Notes: generated by a model from the sequence alone, not told the origin. A stretch of DNA of 64,000 nucleotides from an uncultured bacterium (GCA_938014885.1 CALLQI010000012.1:62001-126000), one strand, 5' to 3'. Numbered from the stretch's first letter, positions 1-8,928 are shown. Made by a program: numbers and translations.

Positions 1-33
1 TCGGAAAGGTCAAGTAAAATTTTCGCTTTGGAA

Positions 34-63
34 TTGGACAAGTGGGTGAGAGTGGGTTATATT
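34..63 (+). promoter_or_regulatory. mraZ promoter with embedded MraZ boxes
   Basis: A -35-like TTGGAC (34-39) and a -10-like TATATT (58-63) are 18 bp apart. Between them lie two exact TGGGT words, at 43-47 and 53-57, separated by exactly 5 nt. E. coli MraZ is known to bind TGGGN direct repeats with 5-nt spacers upstream of its own operon, so this is most likely the autoregulatory operator. A degenerate third unit (ATTGG, 33-37) keeps the 10-bp period. The boxes sit between -35 and -10, where bound MraZ would block RNA polymerase. Confidence 0.7.
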
Positions 64-82
64 CCCTACGGCGGGAGGGGAA

Positions 83-568
83 ATGGCGAGTTCACCCAGA
101 TACTTTGGTTTCGCCACGTCCTCGGTCGACGCGAAGAATCGCATCACCATCCCCGCCAAGTTTCGGTCCAAGCTTCCGGTCGGCCATGAAGGGCGCACCT
201 TCGTCTACGTGATGATGGGACCCGACTTCCGGCACCTGGCGGTTTACGACCTGGTCAGCGGGCAACGTCGAATTGATGAGCTAACCGGCGATCAAGGCAT
301 ACCGGGCGAGCTTCAGCGCAAACGGCAGCAGTACCTGGCATTGGTGGAAGAGGTCGAGGTGGACAAGCAGGGGCGTGTTCTGCTTCCCAAGGAACACGTC
401 GAGTACGCAAAGCTGAAGGGCGAAGTCGTAGTTTCCGGCGCGGGCGATCACATCCAGTTGTACGACCCCGAAGAAGGACGCCACGTCTCAGCCCCGGTCA
501 GCATCGAGAAGCTCGACCCGCAGCATGTTTCGGCAATCTTTGACGGCAGCGCGCACGAAAGTGCGTAA
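83..568 (+). CDS. mraZ: Transcriptional regulator MraZ
   Basis: MraZ is a DNA-binding ring-forming regulator that heads the division and cell-wall (dcw) cluster and represses its own operon in E. coli. The 161-residue product has the two AbrB-like beta modules of the family: an N-terminal one around DAKNRITIPAKFR (residues 17-29) and a second around VDKQGRVLLPKEH. The ATG at 83 has a GGAGG ribosome site at 74-78. It is a little longer than the usual 140-150 residues. Its position directly before rsmH, ftsL and ftsI, and the TGGGT boxes upstream, confirm the assignment. Confidence 0.95.
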   Translation: MASSPRYFGFATSSVDAKNRITIPAKFRSKLPVGHEGRTFVYVMMGPDFRHLAVYDLVSGQRRIDELTGDQGIPGELQRKRQQYLALVEEVEVDKQGRVLLPKEHVEYAKLKGEVVVSGAGDHIQLYDPEEGRHVSAPVSIEKLDPQHVSAIFDGSAHESA

Positions 569-587
569 CGCCTGGCGCGAAAGCGCC
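552..587 (+). other. Two tandem GAAA-tetraloop hairpins at the mraZ 3' end
   Basis: Two small perfect hairpins lie 8 nt apart. The first has arms CGCAC/GTGCG (552-556, 561-565) closed by GAAA and touches the mraZ stop codon. The second has arms GGCGC/GCGCC (574-578, 583-587), also closed by GAAA. A third, imperfect GC-rich stem follows at about 588-605. The whole mraZ to small-ORF gap (569-761) is non-coding; it also contains ACCGGTCGC twice. There is no U-tract, so this is not a clear terminator; attenuation, processing or RNA stability are possible roles. Confidence 0.45.
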
Positions 588-761
588 CCGGGGCCTCGGC
601 CCTGGCGCCAACCGGTCGCGTAACCACCGGTCGCCCGACATCCGGCGCTTGGATGTCACTTACTGCATACGGCCGCAAAGCGGCGAAACCGAACTTCGGC
701 ATGGTGGTGGTTTGCCTTCGCGCAATCACAACCGTGCCCCAACCGGAAATTGGGGGAGCAC

Positions 762-1016
762 ATGTCGTTCAACATCAACACACGCCAGGAAGATGACCCG
801 CACGGCCTGCAGGCAGTCGCCACGCTGCTCAAGAAAGGCCTGGAAGATGACTTCGAGCAGCGCGTGGCCGAAAACCTGCCTGAGTTGCAGCGCGCCAAGG
901 ACCTGCTGGCCCGTGTGCGCGCATTTGCGCCCGGCATCGAGTTCAGCCCGTACGTGATGCGCATTCTCACCACCGCCGACAAGCAGGCCAGCGCCCGCCT
1001 CGCGGAGGTTGCGTGA
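762..1016 (+). CDS. Small unknown protein between mraZ and rsmH
   Basis: An 84-residue soluble, helical, charged protein with no signal peptide or membrane segment. I do not recognise a family. The ATG at 762 is preferred over an in-frame ATG at 750 because a strong GGGGGAG ribosome site (752-758) stands just before it. Its stop codon overlaps or abuts the rsmH start, which suggests translational coupling. The C-terminal half (residues about 45-84, with EFSPYVMRIL) is the most hydrophobic part. Its place inside a conserved cell-wall operon suggests a link to division or wall synthesis, but that is inference only. Confidence 0.75.
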   Translation: MSFNINTRQEDDPHGLQAVATLLKKGLEDDFEQRVAENLPELQRAKDLLARVRAFAPGIEFSPYVMRILTTADKQASARLAEVA

Positions 1017-1020
1017 ACGC

Positions 1021-1971
1021 GTGGCCGAACACCTACCCGTCCTTGAGCAGGCCGTGGTCAAGGCCTTTGGGAACCTCCGAACCGGCGCGCCTGTCGTGGA
1101 CGGGACCTGCGGGCTTGGCGGCCACGGTGCGGCCTTGCTTGGCGCATACCCAGGGCTTCGAGTCATTGGGATCGACCGTGATCCCTGGGCGGTGGAGCAT
1201 GCTGCTGAACGTTTGCGACCCTTTGGCGGACGTGCGCTTGTCCGGCACGGACGTGCCGCTGAGTGGCCCAGCCATCTCAGCGCCATGGGTGTGGAACGTG
1301 CCGGCGGCCTGCTGCTAGACCTCGGTGTAAGCAGCCCGCAACTGGACAAGCCAGAGCGCGGCTTCAGCTTTCGCGGTGACGGGCCGCTCGACATGCGCAT
1401 GGACCCGAGCACGGGTGACACGGCGCTTGAGCTGCTTCAGAATACGCCGCAGGCTGAAATCGCGCGCTGGCTGGGTACCTATGGCGAAGAACGCCACGCC
1501 GGCCGCATTGCCCGCCGCATCGTCAAGGCTATTGAGGAAGGTCGCCTGCAAAACACCGGCGACCTTGCGGCCATTTGCCGCGACGCCTATGGAAAGGGCC
1601 ACCATCGTATTGACCCGGCCACGCGGACGTTCCAGGCGCTGCGCATCGTCGTGAATGACGAATTGGCCGAGCTTGAGGGTGCGCTGAAGCAGGTTCCTTC
1701 CTTTATGGAGGCCGGCGGTGTTGTTGCGATCATCAGCTTCCACTCGCTGGAAGACCGGATCGTGAAGCACCAGTTCCGCGAGTGGGACTCCGCGGGGCTG
1801 GCAACAATCCTAAAGCCTGCGCCCGTAACCGCCGATGAATCCGAGTGCGTTTCGAACCCACGCGCGCGCAGCGCCAAGATGCGCGTGTGCGTATGGGGAC
1901 CGCGAATCGCCGCCGATATCGGCAAAGACAAGTACCGCAGCAAGAAGCACCGGCAGGCACCGCCAGACTAA
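1021..1971 (+). CDS. rsmH: 16S rRNA (cytosine-1402-N4)-methyltransferase RsmH
   Basis: RsmH (MraW) uses S-adenosylmethionine to methylate N4 of C1402 in 16S rRNA, tuning the ribosomal P site. The SAM-binding loop is clear (DGTCGLGGHG near the N-terminus), followed by family signatures LLLDLGVSSPQLD, RGFSF, PLDMRMD, TFQALRIVVNDEL and a C-terminal ISFHSLEDRIVK. Length is about 316 residues, normal for the family. The start is uncertain: GTG at 1021 gives the usual short lead into HLPVL, while TTG at 1009 lies right against the GGAGG at 1004-1008 and would overlap the upstream gene by 8 bases. Confidence 0.95.
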   Translation: MAEHLPVLEQAVVKAFGNLRTGAPVVDGTCGLGGHGAALLGAYPGLRVIGIDRDPWAVEHAAERLRPFGGRALVRHGRAAEWPSHLSAMGVERAGGLLLDLGVSSPQLDKPERGFSFRGDGPLDMRMDPSTGDTALELLQNTPQAEIARWLGTYGEERHAGRIARRIVKAIEEGRLQNTGDLAAICRDAYGKGHHRIDPATRTFQALRIVVNDELAELEGALKQVPSFMEAGGVVAIISFHSLEDRIVKHQFREWDSAGLATILKPAPVTADESECVSNPRARSAKMRVCVWGPRIAADIGKDKYRSKKHRQAPPD

Positions 1972-1983
1972 GTCCACGAAACC

Positions 1984-2259
1984 ATGAACCTCAAGACCGG
2001 CATACTCTTCCTTGTGTTCTGCGTCGCCCTCGGCGGCGTGGTTGTCGGCCAACGATTGAAGATTCGCAGCGTAGGCTTTGAGGCCGCGAACCTGCAGCGT
2101 GAACTGAACCTGCTGGCCGAAGAGCAGCGCGTGCTGGACGCCGAACTTGCGCGCAAGCGCAACCCGGCCGAGATGATGAGAAAAGTACGGGATGCCGGCA
2201 TTCCGCTGCTTCCCCCTGAAGTGCAACCAGTACCCGGCAGCAAACCCAACGCGGGTTGA
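1984..2259 (+). CDS. ftsL: FtsL-like division protein
   Basis: A 91-residue bitopic membrane protein: a short cytoplasmic start, one hydrophobic span (about residues 6-22), then a charged helix rich in Glu, Leu and Arg that looks like a coiled coil, and a Pro-rich tail. This topology and its place between rsmH and ftsI match FtsL, which links FtsB/FtsQ to the septal wall synthase. FtsL proteins diverge strongly, so the call rests on position and architecture, not on sequence motifs. Confidence 0.75.
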   Translation: MNLKTGILFLVFCVALGGVVVGQRLKIRSVGFEAANLQRELNLLAEEQRVLDAELARKRNPAEMMRKVRDAGIPLLPPEVQPVPGSKPNAG

Positions 2260-2325
2260 TCTGCGGCGTGATGCGGCGCGATACCGGTCGCCAGCCGCGC
2301 GGCAAGTCAGCACGGAAAGACACCT

Positions 2326-4182
2326 GTGACACGGATTCTTCTTTGGGCGTTTTCAGACCAGGGCTCGTCGCGCTCGCCGCGCAGGGCGGCCGCGCTGGCG
2401 CTGGGCCTGCTGATCGTGGTGATGGCGGGGCTGATCGGCCGCCTCTACGACCTGCAAGTGATGCAGCACGACCGCTACCTGGCGGAACGTGACGCCAACT
2501 CAACCCGCAGCATCATGCTGCCCGGCACGCGCGGCAGCATTTACACCGAAGACGGACTCAGCCTGGCGCAGACCACGTTTTCCGGCGCGTCGCTGGTGGT
2601 GAACCCTCGCGCCGTGCCCGCCGAGCGCCGCGTGGAACTGGCGAACCGGATCACGGCGCTGCTTGGCCGCGATGCGGAGTACGCACGCAAACTGAACGAT
2701 GAACTGTATGCCCGGCGCGACAAGTACTACTACAACATCCTGCGCGAAGTCCCGCGCGAACTGATCCCGGAAGTCAACCGGTTGATTGGCATCGGCGAGC
2801 TGCCGGGCGTGGAAATGCGCAGCATCGAAACTCGTGAGTATCCGCTGGGGAACTTCGCGTCGCACATCGTGGGTTTCGTGGGCTCCGACTTCCAGGGCCT
2901 CGAAGGCGTTGAGCGCGCATACAACAGCTACCTCAGCGGGCAGGCCGGTGTCCGGCAGATCACCGTGGACGCTCTAGGCCGCCCCATTGAGCATGTGGAC
3001 GAGCGCATAACCAAGCCGCGCGACGGCGCTAACGTGTACCTGACCCTGAACTCGGGCATCCAGGCAATTGTTGAAGACGAGCTGCGCGCCTGCGTCGAGA
3101 AGTGGGACCCGGTCAGCGTCAGCATCATCGTTATGGAAACGCAGACCGGCGCGATCTTGGGCATCTCGAACTACCCCAACTTTGATCCCAATTCCCCCGG
3201 CGCGGATGCCGCCGCCCGCAAGAACATCAGCATCACCGACCCCTTCGAACCCGGCAGCATGTTCAAGCCGCTGATCGTATGCGAGGCCTACCGCACCGGC
3301 ATGCTGCGCCCGGAAAGCCAGCTTGAGTACACCGTCGATCTGAAGGTGCCCGGTCGTAAGAAGGTCGTTACGGACCATGGGCACGAAATCCCCGACGAGA
3401 AGCTGCTTTACCGCGACGGCCGCAAATGGGTGACGGTCAGCAACGCGCTGGTCAGCAGCAGCAACACGGTGATGACGCGGATCGGCCTTGGGTTGGGCTG
3501 TGAAAACCTGCACAACGCGGTGCGCAACTTCGGATTCGGGCGGCGCACCGGCTTTGATTTGGGCGGGCCAGCATTCGGCGAAAGCGGCGGCACCGTGCGG
3601 CCGCTCGACAAGTGGAGTATCCCCAACTCAATCCCAAGCGTCAGCATCGGCTACGAGGTGCAGGTCACGCCGATGCAGATGCTGAACTGCTTCAACGCCA
3701 TCGCCAACGGCGGCCACGTGTACCAGCCGTGGGTGGTGCAACGCGTTGAAGACCGCGGCGGCAAGGTGCTGTACCAAGGCGCGCCGAAGATTCTGCTGGA
3801 AAGCGGCCTCGATGAAGTAGTCACGCGCCAGATGATGAATGAGACGCTGAAAGGCGTGGTGGAAGACGGCACCGCGCAGGGCGCAATGATCTCGCAGTAC
3901 AAGATCGCGGGCAAGACCGGCACCGCCCACAAGGTGAAGGACGGCCAGTACAGCAGCGACAAGATTTGCAGCTTCGTGGGCTACGCGCCCGCCGATAACC
4001 CGGTGCTCAGCGTGATTGTCGTGGTCAACGAAGCCCGCGCGAAGAACCTGAACAAGTGGGGCTGGCGAATCCGCCACTACGGCGGCACGGTTGCCGCGCC
4101 CACGATGTCCAAGATCGTCCTGCGCAGCCTGAAGCACTTGGGCGTGCCCGAGGACGCACCCGAAGTTGTCTCCAACGAATAA
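2326..4182 (+). CDS. ftsI: Penicillin-binding protein FtsI (septal transpeptidase)
   Basis: Class B PBP that crosslinks septal peptidoglycan. The 618 residues show a single N-terminal membrane anchor (about 21-41), a PBP dimerisation domain, and a C-terminal transpeptidase with all three active-site motifs: SMFK (nucleophile Ser311), SSN (378-380) and KTGTAHK (about 530-536). There is no PASTA domain. It begins at GTG 2326 after a GGAAAGA ribosome site, and murE follows 8 bases after its stop. The linkage to rsmH, ftsL and murE supports FtsI over an elongation PBP2. Confidence 0.95.
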   Translation: MTRILLWAFSDQGSSRSPRRAAALALGLLIVVMAGLIGRLYDLQVMQHDRYLAERDANSTRSIMLPGTRGSIYTEDGLSLAQTTFSGASLVVNPRAVPAERRVELANRITALLGRDAEYARKLNDELYARRDKYYYNILREVPRELIPEVNRLIGIGELPGVEMRSIETREYPLGNFASHIVGFVGSDFQGLEGVERAYNSYLSGQAGVRQITVDALGRPIEHVDERITKPRDGANVYLTLNSGIQAIVEDELRACVEKWDPVSVSIIVMETQTGAILGISNYPNFDPNSPGADAAARKNISITDPFEPGSMFKPLIVCEAYRTGMLRPESQLEYTVDLKVPGRKKVVTDHGHEIPDEKLLYRDGRKWVTVSNALVSSSNTVMTRIGLGLGCENLHNAVRNFGFGRRTGFDLGGPAFGESGGTVRPLDKWSIPNSIPSVSIGYEVQVTPMQMLNCFNAIANGGHVYQPWVVQRVEDRGGKVLYQGAPKILLESGLDEVVTRQMMNETLKGVVEDGTAQGAMISQYKIAGKTGTAHKVKDGQYSSDKICSFVGYAPADNPVLSVIVVVNEARAKNLNKWGWRIRHYGGTVAAPTMSKIVLRSLKHLGVPEDAPEVVSNE

Positions 4183-4190
4183 GGCCATCC

Positions 4191-5702
4191 ATGCGCTTCT
4201 CATCCCTTGTGCAGAAACTCGCGGTCCTGGACCCCAAGGTCTGGACGCTCAACTGGCAGCACGTCCGGATCACCGGCCTCACCGATGACAGCCGCGAGGT
4301 CATGCCCGGCAACGTGTTCGCGGCCATCCCGGGCAACAAGGCCGACGGTACGCAGTTCATCCGCGATGCGCTGAACCGTGGCGCATCAGCGCTGCTGGTA
4401 GGCAAGCCAATGCCTGAGTTGAAGCTGGTGCCGCAGATCGTCACGGACAACCCGCGCCGAACGCTGGGCCATTTGGCGTCACTGCTCAATGGAGAGCCCA
4501 GCCGCCACATGAAGATCATCGGCATCACCGGAACCAACGGGAAAACCACCAGCGCCTTTGCGATGCGCGAAGTTCTCGAGGCCTGCGGTATCCCCTGCGG
4601 CCTGATGGGCACCGTCGTGAACATCGTCGGCCGCGAACACCGCACCAGCAAGCTGACCACTCCCGGCCCGCTGCAGCTGCACAAAATGCTGGCCGAGATG
4701 CGCGCGCACGGCCAGCAGGCCTGCGTGATGGAAGTAAGCAGTCACGCCTTGGACCAGGACCGCGTGGCCGGCATCAACTTCGCCGGCGCGATCTTCACCA
4801 ACCTGACCCGCGATCACCTCGACTACCACGGCGACTTCAACAGCTACTTTGAGGCCAAGGCCCGCCTGTTTCGCGGCCTCGACCCGGCCCATGGCGTGGG
4901 CGTCGTGAACTTGATGGACGACTACGGCGCGCGCATGCGCGACGTTTGCCCGGCCGCGTGTCTGGGCTTTGGCGACACCGAAGACGCCGATCTGCGCATT
5001 GAGGCCGAAACGCTGGCAGTCGGGGGCATGAGCTTTGGCCTGCGCTGGCAGGACCGCGCCTCGCTGTTCCGCAGCCCCATGACCGGGCGCTACAACGTGC
5101 AGAACTTGACCGGCGTGATCGCCATGGCGCTGGCGCTAGACCTTCCGCTGCCGCAGGTTCGCGCGGCCGTGATGAACTTCCGGGGCGCGCCGGGCCGGTT
5201 GGAACAGGTGGCATTCAGCCATCCCGCGCCGGCGGTATTCGTGGACTATGCGCACACGCCCGACGCGATGCAGAACGTGCTGGAGACGCTGCGCAAAGTC
5301 TGTAAGGGTCGGCGGCTTACGGTCGTCTTCGGCTGCGGCGGCGACCGCGACCGCACCAAACGGCCGCGCATGGGTGCGATTGCGGCCGAACTGGCGGACC
5401 GGCCGATCATCACCAGCGACAACCCGCGCAGCGAAGACCCCGCCTCGATCATTGAAGAGGTGCTGGCTGGTGTGCCGCCCCAGCGCCGCCCGATCGAGTG
5501 CCTGGTGGACCGGCGCGAGGCGATTCGAACAGCCATTGCCGGCGCGCGCCCGGATGAAGTGATCGCGATCCTTGGCAAAGGGCATGAGGACTACCAGATT
5601 TTCTCAGACCGCACCGTGCATTTTGACGACAAAGAAGAGGCGCGCGAGGCATTGCAGCGATTCTGGGGAATCGCCGGCAGCGAACGCCGCGCCCTGGTTT
5701 GA
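4191..5702 (+). CDS. murE: UDP-MurNAc-tripeptide synthetase MurE (meso-DAP type)
   Basis: Cytoplasmic Mur ligase that adds the third stem-peptide residue to UDP-MurNAc-L-Ala-D-Glu using ATP. The 503-residue protein has the P-loop GITGTNGKTT (111-120), a carbamylated-lysine site EAKAR (about K223), and a C-terminal domain with DNPRSEDP (410-417). In characterised MurE enzymes DNPR marks meso-diaminopimelate selectivity, whereas lysine enzymes differ here. The ATG at 4191 is chosen because upstream codons would overlap ftsI. Confidence 0.96.
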   Translation: MRFSSLVQKLAVLDPKVWTLNWQHVRITGLTDDSREVMPGNVFAAIPGNKADGTQFIRDALNRGASALLVGKPMPELKLVPQIVTDNPRRTLGHLASLLNGEPSRHMKIIGITGTNGKTTSAFAMREVLEACGIPCGLMGTVVNIVGREHRTSKLTTPGPLQLHKMLAEMRAHGQQACVMEVSSHALDQDRVAGINFAGAIFTNLTRDHLDYHGDFNSYFEAKARLFRGLDPAHGVGVVNLMDDYGARMRDVCPAACLGFGDTEDADLRIEAETLAVGGMSFGLRWQDRASLFRSPMTGRYNVQNLTGVIAMALALDLPLPQVRAAVMNFRGAPGRLEQVAFSHPAPAVFVDYAHTPDAMQNVLETLRKVCKGRRLTVVFGCGGDRDRTKRPRMGAIAAELADRPIITSDNPRSEDPASIIEEVLAGVPPQRRPIECLVDRREAIRTAIAGARPDEVIAILGKGHEDYQIFSDRTVHFDDKEEAREALQRFWGIAGSERRALV

Positions 5703-5735
5703 ACGTCAACGCGATACGCGGCTGAGAGGATCACC

Positions 5736-7256
5736 ATGCAAGGCTTCACGCTTCGCGACCTGAAGCTTGCCGTCGGCGGCAGCTGGGTTCGCCATCCTGT
5801 AGACAACGAAGGTCGCGAGACGGACGACAGCGGCCGGGCCGCCCCCGTAATGCTGGGCGCGATCTGCACCGACACCCGCACCATCCTGCCCGGCGACGCC
5901 TTCGTGGCACTTCGCGGCGACACCTTTGACGGCGCCGAGTTTCTTGAGACCGCGCAACAGCGCGGTGCCAGTGTGCTGGTCACGTCGCGTATTCCTGAAG
6001 GCTTCGTGCCGAGGGTTCCTACGCTGATGGTTCCCGATTCGCTGGCAGCCTACGGCCGCATCGCGCGGGCCTGGCGCGACCAGCAGCGGGCGTGCGTGGT
6101 AGGCATCACTGGCAGCAACGGCAAAACCACGACCCGCGAACTGTGCACGCAGGTGCTGTCGCGCCAGTTCCAGGTGTTGCAGAACGAGGCGAACGAGAAC
6201 AATCAGGTCGGCGTGCCGCGTACGCTGCTGCGCCTGAACGAGCGCCACGATTTCGCGGTGATCGAGATGGGCACCAGCGAACCCGGCGAGATCGCGGCAC
6301 TGGCTGCGATTGGCGGGCCACAGTGCGGCATCCTGACCAGCATTGGGGAAAGTCATCTGGAGGGGCTCGGCAGCGTTGAAGGTGTGCTGCACGAAAAGTC
6401 CGCGCTGCTGAAGGCACTGCCGCGCGACGGCATCGCGATCGTGAACTACGACGATCCCAATTGCATCCGCGCCGCCATGGTGGCGGATTGCCGCATTGTC
6501 AGCTACGGCACCGACGCGCGCTGCGAGCTGCGCGCCACCAACATACGGGGCAACCGGTGGGGGACGCAATTTGTACTGAACGGCAAGCACGAATTCCGGA
6601 TGCCGCTGCACGGCCTGCACAACGTCAGCAACGCCTTGGCCGCGCTGGCCGTGGGCTGGGTCAGCGGCGTTGACCCCTATGAAATGCAGATTGCGCTGCG
6701 CCGCATCCTGCCCGTTGGCCGGCGCTTGCAGTACGCGAACCTGGGCGGCGTGCACGTACTCGACGACAGCTACAACGCCAATCCCGCCAGCACCAAGGCG
6801 GCACTGCGCACGCTGGCAGGCTTTGAAGGCGAAGGCCAGCGCATCGCGGTGCTGGGCGACATGCTTGAGCTTGGCGATCACACCACCCGCCTGCATGGCG
6901 AAGTCGCGGAGCTGGCGGCAACCTTGGCAATTGACCTGGTGGTCACGGTCGGGCCGAACATGGGCGCAGCGGCTGCCTTGATCGAACAGAAGTTCATGGA
7001 AGCAGGACGCGGCTCCGTGTGGCGCTTTGAGTCTTCATCCGCCGCGGCCGAGCAGTTGGCCGCTGAAGTGCAGCCCGGCGATGTTGTGCTGGTCAAGGGC
7101 AGCAATGGCATGCGCATGAACACGGTCGTGAATGAGCTGCGCCGCACCCGCGCCGAGGCCGTTGAATCAACCCGCTGGATGCCAACCAGCCGCGAGCGCC
7201 CGGTCGGCGACCCGCTTCCGGCGCGCATTCCGGGTACCGGTAAACACGTGGCCTAG
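5736..7256 (+). CDS. murF: UDP-MurNAc-tripeptide:D-Ala-D-Ala ligase MurF
   Basis: MurF ligates D-Ala-D-Ala to the UDP-MurNAc tripeptide, finishing the cytoplasmic pentapeptide precursor. The 506-residue protein has the P-loop GITGSNGKTTTREL (starting about residue 123), the NENNQVGVP segment, and the Mur ligase C-terminal domain with DDSYNANPAS and VLGDMLELG. It is slightly longer than the E. coli enzyme because of extra residues near the N-terminus (about 20-45). The ATG at 5736 follows AGAGGA (5725-5730). It lies between murE and mraY. Confidence 0.96.
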   Translation: MQGFTLRDLKLAVGGSWVRHPVDNEGRETDDSGRAAPVMLGAICTDTRTILPGDAFVALRGDTFDGAEFLETAQQRGASVLVTSRIPEGFVPRVPTLMVPDSLAAYGRIARAWRDQQRACVVGITGSNGKTTTRELCTQVLSRQFQVLQNEANENNQVGVPRTLLRLNERHDFAVIEMGTSEPGEIAALAAIGGPQCGILTSIGESHLEGLGSVEGVLHEKSALLKALPRDGIAIVNYDDPNCIRAAMVADCRIVSYGTDARCELRATNIRGNRWGTQFVLNGKHEFRMPLHGLHNVSNALAALAVGWVSGVDPYEMQIALRRILPVGRRLQYANLGGVHVLDDSYNANPASTKAALRTLAGFEGEGQRIAVLGDMLELGDHTTRLHGEVAELAATLAIDLVVTVGPNMGAAAALIEQKFMEAGRGSVWRFESSSAAAEQLAAEVQPGDVVLVKGSNGMRMNTVVNELRRTRAEAVESTRWMPTSRERPVGDPLPARIPGTGKHVA

Positions 7257-7265
7257 TTGGACGGG

Positions 7266-8408
7266 ATGACTCCGATGCTGGCAACTACCTTCGGCTTGGA
7301 CTTTGCAGCAACGCTGGCTGGCGTATTGGTGGTGGTGTTCGCGACGGGCGCGCTGCTGGCGGCTGCCTTTGGCCGACTGGTAATCCCATTGCTGGTCAAG
7401 CGCAAGCTGAACGATGGCGAGCCGCGCAAAGCCAGCGATTACCTTAACATGCTGCACGCCGACAAGAAGAACACCCCCACGATGGGCGGCGTATTCCTGA
7501 TTCCGGCGGTGCTGCTGGCGGCTGCCGGTGGTTGCGGCGCTTTGATGCTGCTTGGTGCCCCGGTTGGCAGACTTGCGGCCGCGCTGGGTGCTGCCGCCTT
7601 CGTGATGCTGGGCAGCGCGGGGCTGGGCCTTTACGACGACTACTGCAAGCTCACGCGGCGCGGCAAGGACGGCATCAGCGGGAAGAAGAAGCTCGCGGGC
7701 CAGACGGTGATCGCGCTTGTCGCATGCAGCGTCGCGTGGTGGCTGATCGGCGACGAAGCTGCACTGATCTTGCCCTTCACCCAGATCTCGATGGGCTGGT
7801 TGATGGTCCCGTTTGGCGCCTTCGTCATGGTCGGTGCGGGCAATGCCTACAACCTGACTGACGGCCTCGACGGTCTCGCGGGCGGCACCGGCGCGATTGC
7901 CTTTTACGCCCTGGGCGGCGCGGCTGCGTTGCTTGCGGTGTTTGGGGCGATTGACCCGGCGCTAGGCATGACCAGCGCCGTGCTGGCCATGGCCGCCAGC
8001 GGCGGATTGCTTGGCTTCCTGTACTGGAACCGCCACCCTGCCAAGGTGTTCATGGGCGATACCGGCAGCCTGAGTCTCGGTGCACTGCTCGGCTTTGTCG
8101 CTGTGCTTGGCCGCGTTGAGTTGCTGCTGGCTGTTGCCGGCGGCGTGTTCGTGGCTGAGGCCGGCTCCGTCATGCTGCAGGTCGCGTACTTCAAGGCGAC
8201 CAAAGGGAAACGAATCTTCCGCTGCTCGCCGCTGCACCATCACTTCCAGTTCGGCGGCTGGCACGAAACCAAAGTGACGCGCAAGTTCTGGGGCGCCTCC
8301 ATGGTGTGTGCGCTGATTGCGCTGGTGCTGCTGCTGGTGATGATGCCGCAGAAGTCCGTGGCGCTGCACGCGCCTGCGGCCCCGGCTGTCACGGTGGTCT
8401 CGCGCTGA
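7266..8408 (+). CDS. mraY: Phospho-MurNAc-pentapeptide transferase MraY
   Basis: Integral membrane enzyme that transfers phospho-MurNAc-pentapeptide to undecaprenyl phosphate to make lipid I. About 380 residues and around ten hydrophobic spans are present. Family signatures are intact: the Asp pair in YDDYCK, NAYNLTDGLDGLAGG, FMGDTGSLSLG, and the HHHFQ motif near the C-terminus. The start is taken as ATG 7266; TTG 7257 and ATG 7275 are in frame. The cell-wall run ends here: the next gene is convergent and unrelated, so murD, ftsW, murG and murC are not adjacent. Confidence 0.95.
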   Translation: MTPMLATTFGLDFAATLAGVLVVVFATGALLAAAFGRLVIPLLVKRKLNDGEPRKASDYLNMLHADKKNTPTMGGVFLIPAVLLAAAGGCGALMLLGAPVGRLAAALGAAAFVMLGSAGLGLYDDYCKLTRRGKDGISGKKKLAGQTVIALVACSVAWWLIGDEAALILPFTQISMGWLMVPFGAFVMVGAGNAYNLTDGLDGLAGGTGAIAFYALGGAAALLAVFGAIDPALGMTSAVLAMAASGGLLGFLYWNRHPAKVFMGDTGSLSLGALLGFVAVLGRVELLLAVAGGVFVAEAGSVMLQVAYFKATKGKRIFRCSPLHHHFQFGGWHETKVTRKFWGASMVCALIALVLLLVMMPQKSVALHAPAAPAVTVVSR

Positions 8409-8416
8409 ATCGCTTG

Positions 8417-8899
8417 TTACTTCTTGGGCTTGGGGATGTACGGAAAGGTTGAGCTGGAGCGGTCCAGGTCGATCTTCCAGCGCCCGTCCACCTTCACAAA
8501 GTACATCGTGCCATCGACAGCGTCGGCCTGCACGCTGCGCCCCATGACGCTCATGTGCGCCACGGCGTGTACGTTCACTTCGTATTCGGTACTGCCCGCG
8601 GGCACCGAAATCAGGCCCTTGGGCACCAGCGAGTCGATGATCACGAAGTTCGCCTGGCGCGGGATGCCGTCGCGCCATGCCTGGCGGTCCGCGTCATTGA
8701 GGTGACATAGCCGCAGGAAGTCGTCCCAGTCGTGATCGTTGATTTCATCTTTGGATTGGTCGATGAGGGCGCGAATCTGCGCCTCGTCCGAGTCCGTTCC
8801 TTCGAACACACCGCACCACGCCAACACGAGCGCCAGGATCACCAGCAGCCCGACACCGCCGATCACGTTGCGAAGCAACAGTTGCTGTTTGCGGTCCAT
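8417..8899 (-). CDS. Membrane-anchored NTF2-like protein
   Basis: A 160-residue protein with one N-terminal membrane span (about 10-30) and a small extracytoplasmic domain. The order helix (DEAQIRALIDQ, then NDHDWDDFLRLC) followed by strands ending in TMYFVKVDGRWKIDLD is the usual pattern of NTF2-like/SnoaL-type lumenal domains, where the last strand carries the DGRWKI signature. No catalytic residues can be named. It is convergent with mraY, with 8 bases between stops, and lies downstream of the HEAT-vWA gene. Function is unknown. Confidence 0.75.
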   Translation of the reverse strand: MDRKQQLLLRNVIGGVGLLVILALVLAWCGVFEGTDSDEAQIRALIDQSKDEINDHDWDDFLRLCHLNDADRQAWRDGIPRQANFVIIDSLVPKGLISVPAGSTEYEVNVHAVAHMSVMGRSVQADAVDGTMYFVKVDGRWKIDLDRSSSTFPYIPKPKK

Positions 8900-8928
8900 A
8901 CACGCCCATTCTAGCTCATGAAACGAGG

